From positions 1 through 60,858 of the IMG/VR virus record IMGVR_UViG_3300021963_000139: a stretch of 60,858 bases of DNA. The stretch is one strand, 5' to 3'. This DNA is from a virus. A program made the translations under genes and the position numbers. Numbering within the stretch: position 1 is the stretch's first letter; every line of letters begins with the position of its first letter. The notes below the pieces were generated by a model. That model saw nothing but the letters and a program-made list of their open reading frames with translations. It was not told the origin of the DNA and ran no database searches. Positions 41,783 to 49,352 of this stretch are shown piece after piece.

Positions 41783-41986
41783 ATGAAAACTTGTCCGCCT
41801 TGTCATCAGGAGTGCAGCCAAGGGCGTTTGTGTCCAGCGCGTTTGACAGATCACGACATCCGTAATTGCATAGCTGAAATCCCCAAAAGCATTACAGCAG
41901 AAAACTTTTTATACGCTTTTGCAAGAGCTGTTGAATTTAAAGTGAGGAATCATGGACTACTCAAATCACATCCAAAGAGCGAGTGA
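41783..41986 (+). CDS. Small Cys-rich protein, 67 aa
   Basis: ATG 41783 (TAGGAG is 16 bases upstream; a GTG at 41768 lies too close to it). Contains CPPCHQECSQGRLCPARL, which could bind zinc through four Cys/His. The C-terminal half is helical. The start choice is uncertain. Confidence 0.5.
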   Translation: MKTCPPCHQECSQGRLCPARLTDHDIRNCIAEIPKSITAENFLYAFARAVEFKVRNHGLLKSHPKSE

Positions 41987-42119
41987 TGCTCTCAAAAAAA
42001 TGTATAACCTTTGCCAAGAAGGCAGGCACAAAGAAGCTATTGAGTACGGACTCGAGGCGATAGCTGAGGCAAGGATGGCTACACTTTCTGTAAGAGAAAT
42101 CATAGGGGATGACGAATGA
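41952..42119 (+). CDS. Small helical protein, 55 aa
   Basis: ATG 41952 lies inside the preceding gene; stop at 42119 overlaps the next ATG. Sequence MDYSNHIQRASDALKKMYNL then an amphipathic helix with Ala/Glu/Arg repeats. Function unknown. Confidence 0.55.
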   Translation: MDYSNHIQRASDALKKMYNLCQEGRHKEAIEYGLEAIAEARMATLSVREIIGDDE

Positions 42120-42400
42120 TTAGAATTTATATCGACAATAAAGGTAGTGGTGATGTAGTCGTTCAAACCACCGCTACGGATACTGAACAGTTCTTGGCAG
42201 AGTTAGCCGAGGCGATGCACCACGCCATCATCAAAGCCTCTGATGACGGGCTGACTGCCCTTCAGATTATGAAGGTTGCCATGCCTATTGCGTACAAACT
42301 TTCTGGCTACAAAGCCGATGGCGTTTCTGAACAAAGAACTTTGGTGTGCGGGTATGTCAGTCCAGAAAACTGTGATGTCCTGAGTACCGCGGGTCGGTGA
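42116..42400 (+). CDS. Hypothetical protein, 94 aa
   Basis: Coupled by ATGA to the previous gene. Beta start (MIRIYIDNKGSGDVVVQTTA) and helical middle (EQFLAELAEAMHHAIIKA). No domain recognised. Stop overlaps the next ATG. Confidence 0.6.
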   Translation: MIRIYIDNKGSGDVVVQTTATDTEQFLAELAEAMHHAIIKASDDGLTALQIMKVAMPIAYKLSGYKADGVSEQRTLVCGYVSPENCDVLSTAGR

Positions 42401-42933
42401 TGTTTACGTCACGCGGTGCTGAGTTTTTTTGGTCAAACAAATTCGATGCTTTTGAGCGATGGGTTGATCTTGCGGCACCACAACCGCTGAAACTCGATGA
42501 GGTGATGCGTCTTGCATCTGTTGCAAGACCAAACTCAAGAGAGGGAATCGGTTGGAAAACTGATGTCATCGGCAACCCAATCGTTCAAATTGTTACTAAC
42601 GAATTTTCTTTTTGGAAGGCATGTATGGAACTTGAAACCGTTGCAAAAGAATCCTCTGCCAGAGTTGAGCAGGAGTTACATAGGGTTAAGCAAGTTGTGA
42701 TGTCGTTTCGAGAGACAACCAAGAATGACTTGTCATCTCTCAAAGCTACATCTGATCGTGTTCAAACTGAGACGTTAAAGATGAGCAAAGAATATAAGCA
42801 AGCCGCAGACCTTCTGACTAGCCCTCAGTTTGTCCAGGCTATAGAGAATGCTGAACGCCTAGCCGTAGCGTTGCAAGCGATTCAGAATTTGAATCAAACC
42901 AAAATCAACTTTGCGGTGTTTGGAAATGAGTAG
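42400..42933 (+). CDS. Coiled-coil hypothetical protein, 177 aa
   Basis: ATG 42400 shares its A with the preceding stop (TGATG). N-terminal half starts MFTSRGAEFFWSNKFDAFER; the C-terminal half (~65-155) is coiled coil (VKQVVMSFRETTKNDLSSLK...). Possibly a small structural or regulatory scaffold. Function unknown. Confidence 0.62.
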   Translation: MFTSRGAEFFWSNKFDAFERWVDLAAPQPLKLDEVMRLASVARPNSREGIGWKTDVIGNPIVQIVTNEFSFWKACMELETVAKESSARVEQELHRVKQVVMSFRETTKNDLSSLKATSDRVQTETLKMSKEYKQAADLLTSPQFVQAIENAERLAVALQAIQNLNQTKINFAVFGNE

Positions 42934-43111
42934 CCCTCTGTGGAAGTACGCCATGTTAGCTAGCAAGCTTGAGGGTTATAGCCAGGGACTTCCTGATTAC
43001 TGCGAAGCAGAAAAGGCCATGACCAAAGAAGCCGCTGCGCTTTTGAATGAAGTGTATGAGGAAAAGATGAGAGCAAGCGAGCAGTGGAAAACAGATAACG
43101 ATCAAGCATGA
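42926..43111 (+). CDS. Small protein, 61 aa
   Basis: ATG 42926 overlaps the upstream stop by 8 bases. Helical, with MSSPLWKYAMLASKLEGYSQ and KEAAALLNEVYEEKM. Overlap with the previous gene supports translation. Confidence 0.55.
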   Translation: MSSPLWKYAMLASKLEGYSQGLPDYCEAEKAMTKEAAALLNEVYEEKMRASEQWKTDNDQA

Positions 43112-43118
43112 GGACAAC

Positions 43119-43376
43119 ATGGACGACCAACTAAAACTGGAAGCATACGAGCTGTTGATTGAATCTTTGAACGAAGAACGAAACGAACTTCGAGAAAAGG
43201 TTGATCGCGCTTCTGATTCGTGGATCTTTGGGTTCACTCACTTAGCCAAGTTCATACACAAAACACATGGCTACCACGTATTACATGACCTCGCATTAGA
43301 GATCGATGCCGAGGAGTCTAAACACGGCAACAACAAGGGGTTTGCTGAAATGGTGGAGATTGATTATGGCATTTAA
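43119..43376 (+). CDS. Coiled-coil protein, 85 aa
   Basis: AGGA precedes ATG 43119. Strongly charged N-terminal coiled coil (LLIESLNEERNELREKVDRA), followed by a helical C-terminal half. Stop overlaps the following ATG by 11 bases. Unknown function. Confidence 0.6.
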   Translation: MDDQLKLEAYELLIESLNEERNELREKVDRASDSWIFGFTHLAKFIHKTHGYHVLHDLALEIDAEESKHGNNKGFAEMVEIDYGI

Positions 43377-43572
43377 GGGTTACGTCAACATGGGTCCGAA
43401 AGAATGGATAGAGCGATGCAACCGTAAGTGGAAAGACCTTACGGATGAAGAAATCCATATGGCGTTTTGTCATGCCGAATACGAGACTGACAGTAATTGG
43501 CAAGACGATCCTGAAGCTTGGTGCAAAGCGTTCGCTCGGCACTTAGAAAAAACTTTTAAGGACAAAAATTAA
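43366..43572 (+). CDS. Hypothetical protein, 68 aa
   Basis: ATG 43366 with GGAG 8 bases upstream. Contains MGPKEWIERCNRKWKDLTDE and NWQDDPEAWCKAFARHLEKT. The WxxR/C and acidic pattern resembles short early phage proteins. Stop shares a base with the next ATG (TAATG). Confidence 0.58.
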   Translation: MAFKGYVNMGPKEWIERCNRKWKDLTDEEIHMAFCHAEYETDSNWQDDPEAWCKAFARHLEKTFKDKN

Positions 43573-44132
43573 TGGATAACAAAGAAGTTCCTTGCAAAGA
43601 TCACCCCGACGCACCGCATGGCTTCATGCGTGACGCATCACACAGCGCAGGACGATATGTCTGTGAGTGTGAGTTTTGGGAACCGCAAGGGGTTGCGGCA
43701 ACTTGCGGCAAGGGGTTGCACCAAGCGCAAGACCACACACCAGAACAAAAACCTGTGGGATATGTATCGGGGTTTTATGGCGGTTATTGCGTCATACAGC
43801 CGACTGATCCTGCTGTTGTTTTGCCTGTTGGCACGGCCCTGTACCGCGCATCACAACCCATTCAACACAGGCGCACAGATATGAACAAGCAAGACATCTT
43901 AAAGCTGGCGGCGGACTGCGGAATTATCTGTTGGACAAGACATCGATGGGCCAACAAAAATTTTGTTCCGATTGACGATGGCATGGAAGGCGATAGCGCC
44001 TGTCTTTTGCAATTCGCCGAACTGATTGCCAAGCGAGAACGTGAGGCGTGTGCGAAGTTGTTTGACGGTGAGGTATGGGCGTATGACTACCGCGAAATAG
44101 CGGCCGCCATCAGAGCAAGGGGTGAGCAATGA
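43572..44132 (+). CDS. Ead/Ea22-like phage protein
   Basis: 186 aa. ATG 43572 is coupled by TAATG. Two parts: a Cys/His-rich N-terminus (CKDHPDAPHGFMRDASH ... VCECEFW) followed by PVGTALYRASQ, the motif common to many accessory early phage proteins, and a C-terminal half (MNKQDILKLAADCGIICWTR; ELIAKREREACAKLFD) also common in such proteins. Functions of these accessory proteins are mostly unknown. Confidence 0.62.
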   Translation: MDNKEVPCKDHPDAPHGFMRDASHSAGRYVCECEFWEPQGVAATCGKGLHQAQDHTPEQKPVGYVSGFYGGYCVIQPTDPAVVLPVGTALYRASQPIQHRRTDMNKQDILKLAADCGIICWTRHRWANKNFVPIDDGMEGDSACLLQFAELIAKREREACAKLFDGEVWAYDYREIAAAIRARGEQ

Positions 44133-44350
44133 AACGCGAACTATATGACTTCACTACACCGCCAGACACTCCCAAAGAAGCTGTGACAACGATGTATTAC
44201 TTCCCGCATCAAACGGCGAGTAGCATGGGATTACAGTCTCGCGCGCCAGCATACAACGATCCACCCTGCATGGCAGCACACTACGACACTTATGGGAGGT
44301 TATTGTTTACACGTTTTATCTTTAAAGATGGCACATGGAGAGACGCATGA
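44129..44350 (+). CDS. Hypothetical protein, 73 aa
   Basis: ATGA overlap with the previous gene. Contains MKRELYDFTTPPDTPKEAVT and YYFPHQTASSMGLQS; no domain recognised. Overlaps the next start. Confidence 0.58.
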   Translation: MKRELYDFTTPPDTPKEAVTTMYYFPHQTASSMGLQSRAPAYNDPPCMAAHYDTYGRLLFTRFIFKDGTWRDA

Positions 44351-44532
44351 TCAATGACCTTACACTTCGTGACTACTTCGCCGCTAAAGCGATGGCTGCG
44401 TACATTCAGGACGTAGAAGAACAGAAATTTTGGGGAGAAGAATACTCTATCGAGGAGATGATCCAGTTCACAGCAGAGCGTGCTTACGAGCAAGCTGATG
44501 CCATGTTGGTGGCTAGAGAAAAAGGAAGATGA
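44347..44532 (+). CDS. LTLRDYFAAKAM-type small phage protein
   Basis: 61 aa. ATG 44347 overlaps the previous stop. MINDLTLRDYFAAKAMAAYI followed by a helical acidic tail is a signature of short proteins widespread in tailed phages of proteobacteria. Function unknown. Confidence 0.75.
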   Translation: MINDLTLRDYFAAKAMAAYIQDVEEQKFWGEEYSIEEMIQFTAERAYEQADAMLVAREKGR

Positions 44533-44535
44533 ACC

Positions 44536-44883
44536 ATGGGCATGGGCATTGTTCGATTGAGGATGAAAGCAAAAGAAGATCGCGGTCAAGCTTGTCTTAA
44601 ATACATGGAGACAAGAACCACGCCAGTCACTTTGAAAGATTTGGCAAGCAAGCTGGGTATGACAACGAAAGCCATATCCAATTCATTGATGCCGCTGCTA
44701 GATCAAGGACTGATCAAGCGCGAACTTGTGAAACGTCAATCTTCTATCTGTAAGAAATCAGGATGGGCTTACGGCTACGTCGTCACAGAAAGGAAGATCG
44801 AAGGAAAGAAAGAAAAAGAACCTAAGTTTCAATACCACAACCCCTTTGGAATTAAACATGAGTCCCGACCAACTTTGGCTTGA
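44536..44883 (+). CDS. Winged-helix transcription regulator
   Basis: 115 aa, GGAAG before ATG 44536. Central winged helix (~33-75): TPVTLKDLASKLGMTTKAIS, SLMPLLDQGLIKRELVKR. The C-terminal 40 residues are basic. Likely regulates an early phage operon; target unknown. Confidence 0.68.
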   Translation: MGMGIVRLRMKAKEDRGQACLKYMETRTTPVTLKDLASKLGMTTKAISNSLMPLLDQGLIKRELVKRQSSICKKSGWAYGYVVTERKIEGKKEKEPKFQYHNPFGIKHESRPTLA

Positions 44884-45094
44884 CTACTGTAAAGATTACG
44901 GCATGGACCCCTACAACCGGCATATGAGGTCTGTTTTCATGGCTGGCGTAGTAGCGGAGAGAGAAGCTTGTGATGACGAAATTGCCAAGGTCTATCACAA
45001 GTTTGTTTTAGACCGTGACTACGAGGCCGCAGATATCGTTGAAATGTGTTCTGAAGCCGTCTTAAGTCGGAGAACTTATGAAAATCAATATTGA
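44858..45094 (+). CDS. Hypothetical protein, 78 aa
   Basis: ATG 44858 lies within the 3' end of the winged-helix gene. Contains LWLDYCKDYGMDPYNRHMRS and VFMAGVVAEREACDDEIAKV, a phrase seen in small accessory phage proteins. Overlaps the following start by 17 bases. Confidence 0.6.
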   Translation: MSPDQLWLDYCKDYGMDPYNRHMRSVFMAGVVAEREACDDEIAKVYHKFVLDRDYEAADIVEMCSEAVLSRRTYENQY

Positions 45095-45269
45095 CCCTCG
45101 GGTCATCCTACAGCTCCGCGCAGAGGCTCTGATGGAGGAGGCAGAACGCGCAGCGGAAAAGGCCAAAGCCTTATTAGTAACGTCCGCCGCAACAAAGTCT
45201 TTGGCCGAATCGATCCTAAAAGAACTAAAAGAAAACATGACCCGCCCCGCAGGCAAAAAGCAATCTTAG
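45078..45269 (+). CDS. Hypothetical helical protein, 63 aa
   Basis: Overlaps the previous gene by 17 bases. MKINIDPRVILQLRAEALME followed by an Ala/Glu/Lys-rich helix. No domain recognised. Last gene before the structured gap. Confidence 0.55.
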   Translation: MKINIDPRVILQLRAEALMEEAERAAEKAKALLVTSAATKSLAESILKELKENMTRPAGKKQS

Positions 45270-45680
45270 CTATTTATCACCCAAAGGCTCCCCCTACCCC
45301 ATACGGGTAAAGGGAGGATGCCTTCGGTGATCTTCATCACCCCCTTGCGGGAAGTCCCATGTGCAGGACGGGTTATCTCCTACACCCCCAGGCTTGGAAC
45401 TACGGCGAGCCTGTCGGATTGGCGGATTTGCACCGGCTCAGGTTACCCTGGCATACCGACTACCTATTCTTCCACGCGTCCGGTTTAGACCTTACTAACG
45501 GATGGAGTCCGGTCGGCACCAAAAGCAAAACCCCAGAAGACTTAGGTGGGGCATGGCCCTTGGCATGGGCAATCACGCAGTCTCCCCTACAAAAGACCTT
45601 ATGACCACACACGCCCCACCTAAATACTCTGGGGTTCCTTGCAGGGGACTGCCGGTTGCCACGCCGACCTTTTGACTATA
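45270..45680 (+). ncRNA. Structured, probably non-coding RNA region
   Basis: About 410 bases with no convincing gene (an 81-codon frame at 45359-45604 has no known features). Several stems are visible: TACCC/GGGTA near 45288; GGTGAT/ATCACC (45326-45341); CAGGCT/AGCCTG around 45388; and a long-range stem in which AACCCCAGA and TTAGGTGGGGC (45529-45552) pair with GCCCCACCTAA and TCTGGGGTT (45613-45636), 20 bp with a 4x4 internal loop. This suggests a long structured RNA. Orientation is assumed, and no known class is recognised. Confidence 0.5.
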
Positions 45681-45682
45681 CC

Positions 45683-45710
45683 AAAAAAATGCCCCTCATT
45701 GCAAGGGGCA
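45683..45710 (-). terminator. Intrinsic terminator for the VRR-NUC gene
   Basis: On the minus strand TGCCCCT and AGGGGCA form a 7-bp stem with a 7-base loop, followed by seven T. It lies about 50 bases after the stop of the VRR-NUC gene. Confidence 0.85.
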
Positions 45711-45760
45711 AATGTTGGGAAGACCAACAACAGGAGACAACATGGACTACAGCCCTCATC

Positions 45761-46048
45761 CTATCTGCATTCCTTCAGTACGGCAAGCGCCTCATCGACA
45801 CTGTTTACGATCAACAATTTGCCGCCGGTCCATGTATCAAAAAAGTTTTGCTCTGCCTCGGTGAGCTTGCGCTGCGACGGTATCTTATCCCCGTCCTTCA
45901 CTTCCATCAGAATCGTATGGCCGCGGTAGCCAACGAGTAGATCTGGTATGCCATCCCCCTGAGAAATGACTCGGACAGTCGCCCCGCAGGCTCGAAGTGC
46001 CTGGACGATAAGCCCTTGATTTGCATCAACTCTTGCTGCGCGTCGCAT
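45761..46048 (-). CDS. VRR-NUC (PD-(D/E)XK) endonuclease
   Basis: 95 aa. Compact nuclease of the VRR-NUC family: Asp in GIPDLLVG, then ILMEVKDG (E49-x-K51) and SQRKLTEAEQNFFDTW. Such phage enzymes resemble Holliday-junction resolvases or restriction-like nucleases. Its ATG lies 2 bases from the 26-bp palindrome, and a plus-strand recombination operon starts on the other side, so both may be controlled together. Confidence 0.9.
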   Translation of the reverse strand: MRRAARVDANQGLIVQALRACGATVRVISQGDGIPDLLVGYRGHTILMEVKDGDKIPSQRKLTEAEQNFFDTWTGGKLLIVNSVDEALAVLKECR

Positions 46049-46050
46049 AA

Positions 46051-46076
46051 AAACTCCAGAAACGTTACTGGAGTTT
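46051..46076. promoter_or_regulatory. Second copy of the 26-bp palindrome
   Basis: Central 20 bases CTCCAGAAACGTTACTGGAG; identical to the copy at 34058-34083 except for one A for T, leaving 12 of 13 pairs. It separates the VRR-NUC start (2 bases away) from the plus-strand promoter (-35 begins 7 bases away). The GGAG in its arm is the likely ribosome binding site of the VRR-NUC gene. Confidence 0.85.
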
Positions 46077-46082
46077 ACATGC

Positions 46083-46111
46083 TTGACACGCTCACAATAT
46101 ACCTGTTATAT
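46083..46111 (+). promoter_or_regulatory. Near-consensus sigma70 promoter for the recombination operon
   Basis: TTGACA (46083-46088), 17 bases, TTATAT (46106-46111; TATATT with 18). The best promoter seen in the window. The first gene starts at 46142 with TAGGAGAG upstream. Early transcription by host polymerase is likely. Confidence 0.85.
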
Positions 46112-46141
46112 TGCGTACACAACTAGCAGATAGGAGAGAAC

Positions 46142-46369
46142 ATGACACGAGATGAAATGCTTCGGCGACAGATCGAAGGGGCTAGGAATTTCTCCTGGCA
46201 CCTTGGCGAAGTAGCCAACAACCTTGATCTCTTTTTTTTCTATGAGTATCGAGGCGACCATGACACAGCGATGTACTACCACCTTCAACTCTTAGAGGTG
46301 TACGACGAGTACAAGAAGCTGACCAAAGAACATATGGATTTCGTTATCGCACTGAATCATCTGACATGA
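46142..46369 (+). CDS. Hypothetical protein, 75 aa
   Basis: TAGGAGAG precedes the ATG. Helical, aromatic-rich: MTRDEMLRRQIEGARNFSWH, NLDLFFFYEYRGDHDTAMY. First gene of the recombination operon; stop overlaps the next start. Confidence 0.65.
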   Translation: MTRDEMLRRQIEGARNFSWHLGEVANNLDLFFFYEYRGDHDTAMYYHLQLLEVYDEYKKLTKEHMDFVIALNHLT

Positions 46370-47244
46370 AACTTACAAACAAATTCAATCTGCCGCAGAC
46401 GTTTATCAACGTCATTCATAGACCAACCTACAACAAAGGTGACTCGCACGTTTCAGTCACAGAACTATTGAACTCACCACAGATTGTGAGTCTTAGGCAT
46501 AAGCATTGGGATGAGTTAGAACAGGATGCTTCTGAGATGGTCTGGCAACTGTTCGGCTCCGCCGTCCACAAAGTCCTCGAGCATGGCAAAGACTCACATC
46601 ACATCATCGAGGAACGCCTCTACACAAAACTTGATGGATGGACGATCTCAGGCCAGATGGATCTTCAAGAAGTCTATGAAGACGGCATCGTGATCTCTGA
46701 CTACAAAGTCACCGGAGCTTGGTCCGTCATGAACGAAAAGCAAGACTGGCATAACCAGCTCAACGTTTACGCATGGCTTATCGAACGAACCAAAAACGTC
46801 AAAGTAAAGTCTGCTCAGATCATAGCCATCGTAAGGGATTGGACGGCCCGTGAGGCGCAAACGAAGGAGGGCTACCCACAATCCCCTGTTGCCGTGGTTG
46901 AGATCCCTCTGTGGCCTTCTGAGGCCCGTGAGGCCTATGTCAAAGGAAGGATCTCTAAACACAACGAGGCTTACTTCTCACTTCAACTCGACGACGAGAT
47001 GCCTGAATGTTCGTCTGAGGAAATGTGGGAGCGGCCTACAAGATACGCGCTGATCAAGACCGGCAACGTCCGGGCTAAGTCAGTACACCCAACTTTAGAA
47101 GAAGCTAATCAAGCGTTGGCTTCTTTAAAGGACTCCAAGGGTTACACCGTGGAGGTTAGAGAAGGCGAGCGTGTGCGGTGCGTTTCGTACTGCCAAGTCG
47201 CCAGTTTTTGTAATCAATACAAACGTTATCAGGAGAAAACATGA
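46366..47244 (+). CDS. RecB/Cas4-like PD-(D/E)XK exonuclease
   Basis: 292 aa. Motifs in order: H68 (GSAVHKVLE), D99 (SGQMDL), the D112-x-K114 core (ISDYKVTG), and Q131xxxY135 (HNQLNVYAWL), the RecB-type Q-motif. Three C-terminal Cys (C272, C276, C282) may bind a metal or cluster as in Cas4/AddB nucleases; the fourth ligand is unclear. It likely resects DNA ends for the annealing protein encoded 0.3 kb downstream. Confidence 0.88.
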   Translation: MKLTNKFNLPQTFINVIHRPTYNKGDSHVSVTELLNSPQIVSLRHKHWDELEQDASEMVWQLFGSAVHKVLEHGKDSHHIIEERLYTKLDGWTISGQMDLQEVYEDGIVISDYKVTGAWSVMNEKQDWHNQLNVYAWLIERTKNVKVKSAQIIAIVRDWTAREAQTKEGYPQSPVAVVEIPLWPSEAREAYVKGRISKHNEAYFSLQLDDEMPECSSEEMWERPTRYALIKTGNVRAKSVHPTLEEANQALASLKDSKGYTVEVREGERVRCVSYCQVASFCNQYKRYQEKT

Positions 47245-47486
47245 ACGTTTTTTTAGGCAATAAAGATCTTGAATTGGTATTCCGTGGTCTGATGGTTCTA
47301 CCTTGGGTCGAGGTTAATCATTTAATTATTCGACTCCAGAACGCAGCAAAGAACGAAGACCTTGCTAATCAAAAACAGATGAGCCAGCCAGTAGCAAAAG
47401 AAGCGCCGCAAGCTAAAAAAGTTGAATACGGTCTTCGTAAAGACGGAACGCCCCGTAGCAAGCCTGGACCAAGGACAAAAAAATGA
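47241..47486 (+). CDS. Small protein with basic, AT-hook-like tail
   Basis: 81 aa, ATGA overlap. N-terminal helical half (FLGNKDLELVFRGLMVLPWV) and a basic C-terminal half ending KDGTPRSKPGPRTKK, which resembles a DNA-binding tail. No catalytic motif. Confidence 0.6.
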   Translation: MNVFLGNKDLELVFRGLMVLPWVEVNHLIIRLQNAAKNEDLANQKQMSQPVAKEAPQAKKVEYGLRKDGTPRSKPGPRTKK

Positions 47487-47602
47487 AACACGAAGACATT
47501 GCCTGGATCCTGTGGGCCTTACAGGACATACGCCAACTCATCGATCAAATTGAACATGTATTAAGGAATCCTGATGAAACAGATCGCCCAATCATTCGTT
47601 AA
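47483..47602 (+). CDS. Small protein, 39 aa
   Basis: Start ATG 47483 overlaps the preceding stop (ATGA); stop at 47602 is inside the ERF gene start. Sequence MKHEDIAWILWALQDIRQLI then acidic/basic end. Unknown function. Confidence 0.5.
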   Translation: MKHEDIAWILWALQDIRQLIDQIEHVLRNPDETDRPIIR

Positions 47603-48272
47603 AGCACAGAAGGCCTTCGGGCCTGCGCTAAAGTCTTCAACAAATCCCCATTTCAAAAACAAGTACGCCGACTTAGCAACTTGCGTTGAAGCCGTGATTG
47701 ATGCATTAAACGATAACGGTATCGCCATGATTCAAAACATACATGATTGCGATAACGGTGTGATCGTTGAGACCGTCTTTATCCATGAGTCAGGCGAGAC
47801 CTTAAGCAACGGTAGACTTCATGTACCCGCGGCTAAACATGATCCTCAAGGATATGGCTCAGCATTGACCTATGCGCGTCGCTATAGCCTCATGGCTGCG
47901 TGCGGTATCGCCCCTGAAGATGATGATGCCAACGCCGCAAGTAAACGCAAGGAAGAGATTAAAAAGCCAGAGCCTAAGCCTGAACCCAAGGTACAAGCCA
48001 AACCTCCGGCTCACATCGAAGGGCAGAAAAAAGACTGGCAAATTAAGATAGACATCACGCCAGACGCAAATCTGGAAGATTGGACAGAGAAAGTCGCTCA
48101 AGCCACATTGGCCGGCCTTGCATTTTGCAAAACACCAGACGAAGTCAAGGAGTTATTCAAGGTCAACAGGAATATCTTTGACCAACTCAAAACCCTTGAT
48201 GAGCCTAACTACAAAGACCTGATGAAACATTTCGTAGACAAACAAAACAAACTTAAAGGAGAAGGAGCATGA
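47574..48272 (+). CDS. erf: ERF-family single-strand annealing recombinase
   Basis: 232 aa. ERF core (~1-125): KAFGPALKSSTNPHFKNKYAD, LATCVEAVIDALNDNGIAMI, GYGSALTYARRYSLMAACGI (the family RRYSL motif). Followed by a Lys/Pro-rich linker and a helical C-terminal domain. Anneals complementary single strands, probably with the RecB-like nuclease and SSB encoded beside it. Confidence 0.92.
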   Translation: MKQIAQSFVKAQKAFGPALKSSTNPHFKNKYADLATCVEAVIDALNDNGIAMIQNIHDCDNGVIVETVFIHESGETLSNGRLHVPAAKHDPQGYGSALTYARRYSLMAACGIAPEDDDANAASKRKEEIKKPEPKPEPKVQAKPPAHIEGQKKDWQIKIDITPDANLEDWTEKVAQATLAGLAFCKTPDEVKELFKVNRNIFDQLKTLDEPNYKDLMKHFVDKQNKLKGEGA

Positions 48273-48646
48273 GTGTTAACCGCGTAATCCTTATCGGTCG
48301 AGTCGGTCAAGATCCTATCGTGAGATACACCGGGGAGGGGATGGCAATAGCCAACGTATCCCTTGCCACATCCACCAAGGTCAAAGGCCAGGAAGAAACA
48401 CAATGGCATCGTCTTGTCTTCTTTGGAAAGCTTGCTGAGATCGTTTCTGAATACGTCAAGAAAGGCGTTCAGATCTATGTTGAAGGATCAATTAAGTACG
48501 GCAAATACACCGACAAAGAAGGCAACGAGAAGACCACTGTTGAGATTTCTTGTTCTGCCATGACCATGCTCGGTGGGAACAAGGAAGTAGGCCGTCCTGA
48601 AAAGCCTACGATCAAACAAGACGATGACCACGACTTGCCGTTCTGA
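48269..48646 (+). CDS. ssb: Single-stranded DNA-binding protein
   Basis: 125 aa. OB-fold SSB: NRVILIGRVGQDPIVRYTGEG, WHRLVFFGKLAEIVSEYVKKG, and an acidic C-terminal tip DDDHDLPF that recruits partners. Bacterial-type layout, ATGA overlap with erf. Works with recombination and replication proteins. Confidence 0.95.
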   Translation: MSVNRVILIGRVGQDPIVRYTGEGMAIANVSLATSTKVKGQEETQWHRLVFFGKLAEIVSEYVKKGVQIYVEGSIKYGKYTDKEGNEKTTVEISCSAMTMLGGNKEVGRPEKPTIKQDDDHDLPF

Positions 48647-49086
48647 TGAAAACCTCACAATTTGAAGCCGCCAAGGTGGCTATAAAACAGGATAAGACGG
48701 GTTATGTCCTAACCCTTTGTATCCACCCTGACGAAATCCCTGATGAGATTCTGAGGGACTTTGTCGGGGCGAGATATCAAGTGGTAATGGTCAGACTTAA
48801 CACTGATGAAACCCCGATGGTTAGGGAGCGTGAGTATGGACGCGATCCCGTCAGAGCCTCAGCCATGATCTGTAAGGATCCAGCGTTTGCAAGGTTCCTC
48901 GTAGATACAGGAAATATCTTCGAGGAATCAGAAAGCGCCGCCACTGATTGGCTGAAAGAAACCCTCGAGGTGACATCACGTTCTGAACTTAAGAACAAAC
49001 CAGCCGCGGCTAAACGTCTATTCAATATCGAACAGGAATTCAATTCATGGAAAGCAAACGTCTCATCCCCTACTCAGTCCATCTGA
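48646..49086 (+). CDS. Conserved phage protein of unknown function
   Basis: 146 aa; TGATG start. Contains FEAAKVAIKQDKTGYVLTLC, HPDEIPDEILRDFVGARYQV and YGRDPVRASAMICKDPAFAR. The last motif is shared by many early phage proteins near SSB. Its 3' part overlaps the next gene by 40 bases. Confidence 0.68.
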   Translation: MKTSQFEAAKVAIKQDKTGYVLTLCIHPDEIPDEILRDFVGARYQVVMVRLNTDETPMVREREYGRDPVRASAMICKDPAFARFLVDTGNIFEESESAATDWLKETLEVTSRSELKNKPAAAKRLFNIEQEFNSWKANVSSPTQSI

Positions 49087-49352
49087 GAGAGGATATTTAT
49101 TTAAAGCTGAAGGAAGCCGCGAAGGACAGGAAAGCTACCGCCTTAGTACGCGACGCTATCACGATGATGATTGAAGGCAATGACGAATTCAATGCCGGAT
49201 ACAACAAAGCTATTAGAGATGTGGTTAGCGTCCTGCATGAGGATGAACTATGTAGCCGCCTTGGTTATCAAGGCCAAACAATTGCAGAATTTCTTGATGA
49301 TTTGTTAAGCGCGATGATTATTCATCAACGCCCGAATAGGAGAAAAAAATGA
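49047..49352 (+). CDS. Ribbon-helix-helix protein
   Basis: 101 aa. N-terminal RHH-like pattern: RLIPYSVHLREDIYLKLKEA then ATALVRDAITMMIEG. C-terminal helical half without known motif. Could be a small repressor of the operon or a DNA-binding accessory. Long overlap (40 bases) with the upstream gene. Confidence 0.66.
   Translation: MESKRLIPYSVHLREDIYLKLKEAAKDRKATALVRDAITMMIEGNDEFNAGYNKAIRDVVSVLHEDELCSRLGYQGQTIAEFLDDLLSAMIIHQRPNRRKK

Noticed and set aside
45359-45604. An 81-codon frame in the structured region
   Set aside because: No known protein pattern and the region is dominated by long-range base pairing; kept only as an alternative to an RNA.
45742-45860. A plus-strand start with a good AGGAG site (45742)
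   Set aside because: The frame is about 38 codons long, antisense to the well-supported VRR-NUC gene and without recognisable features.
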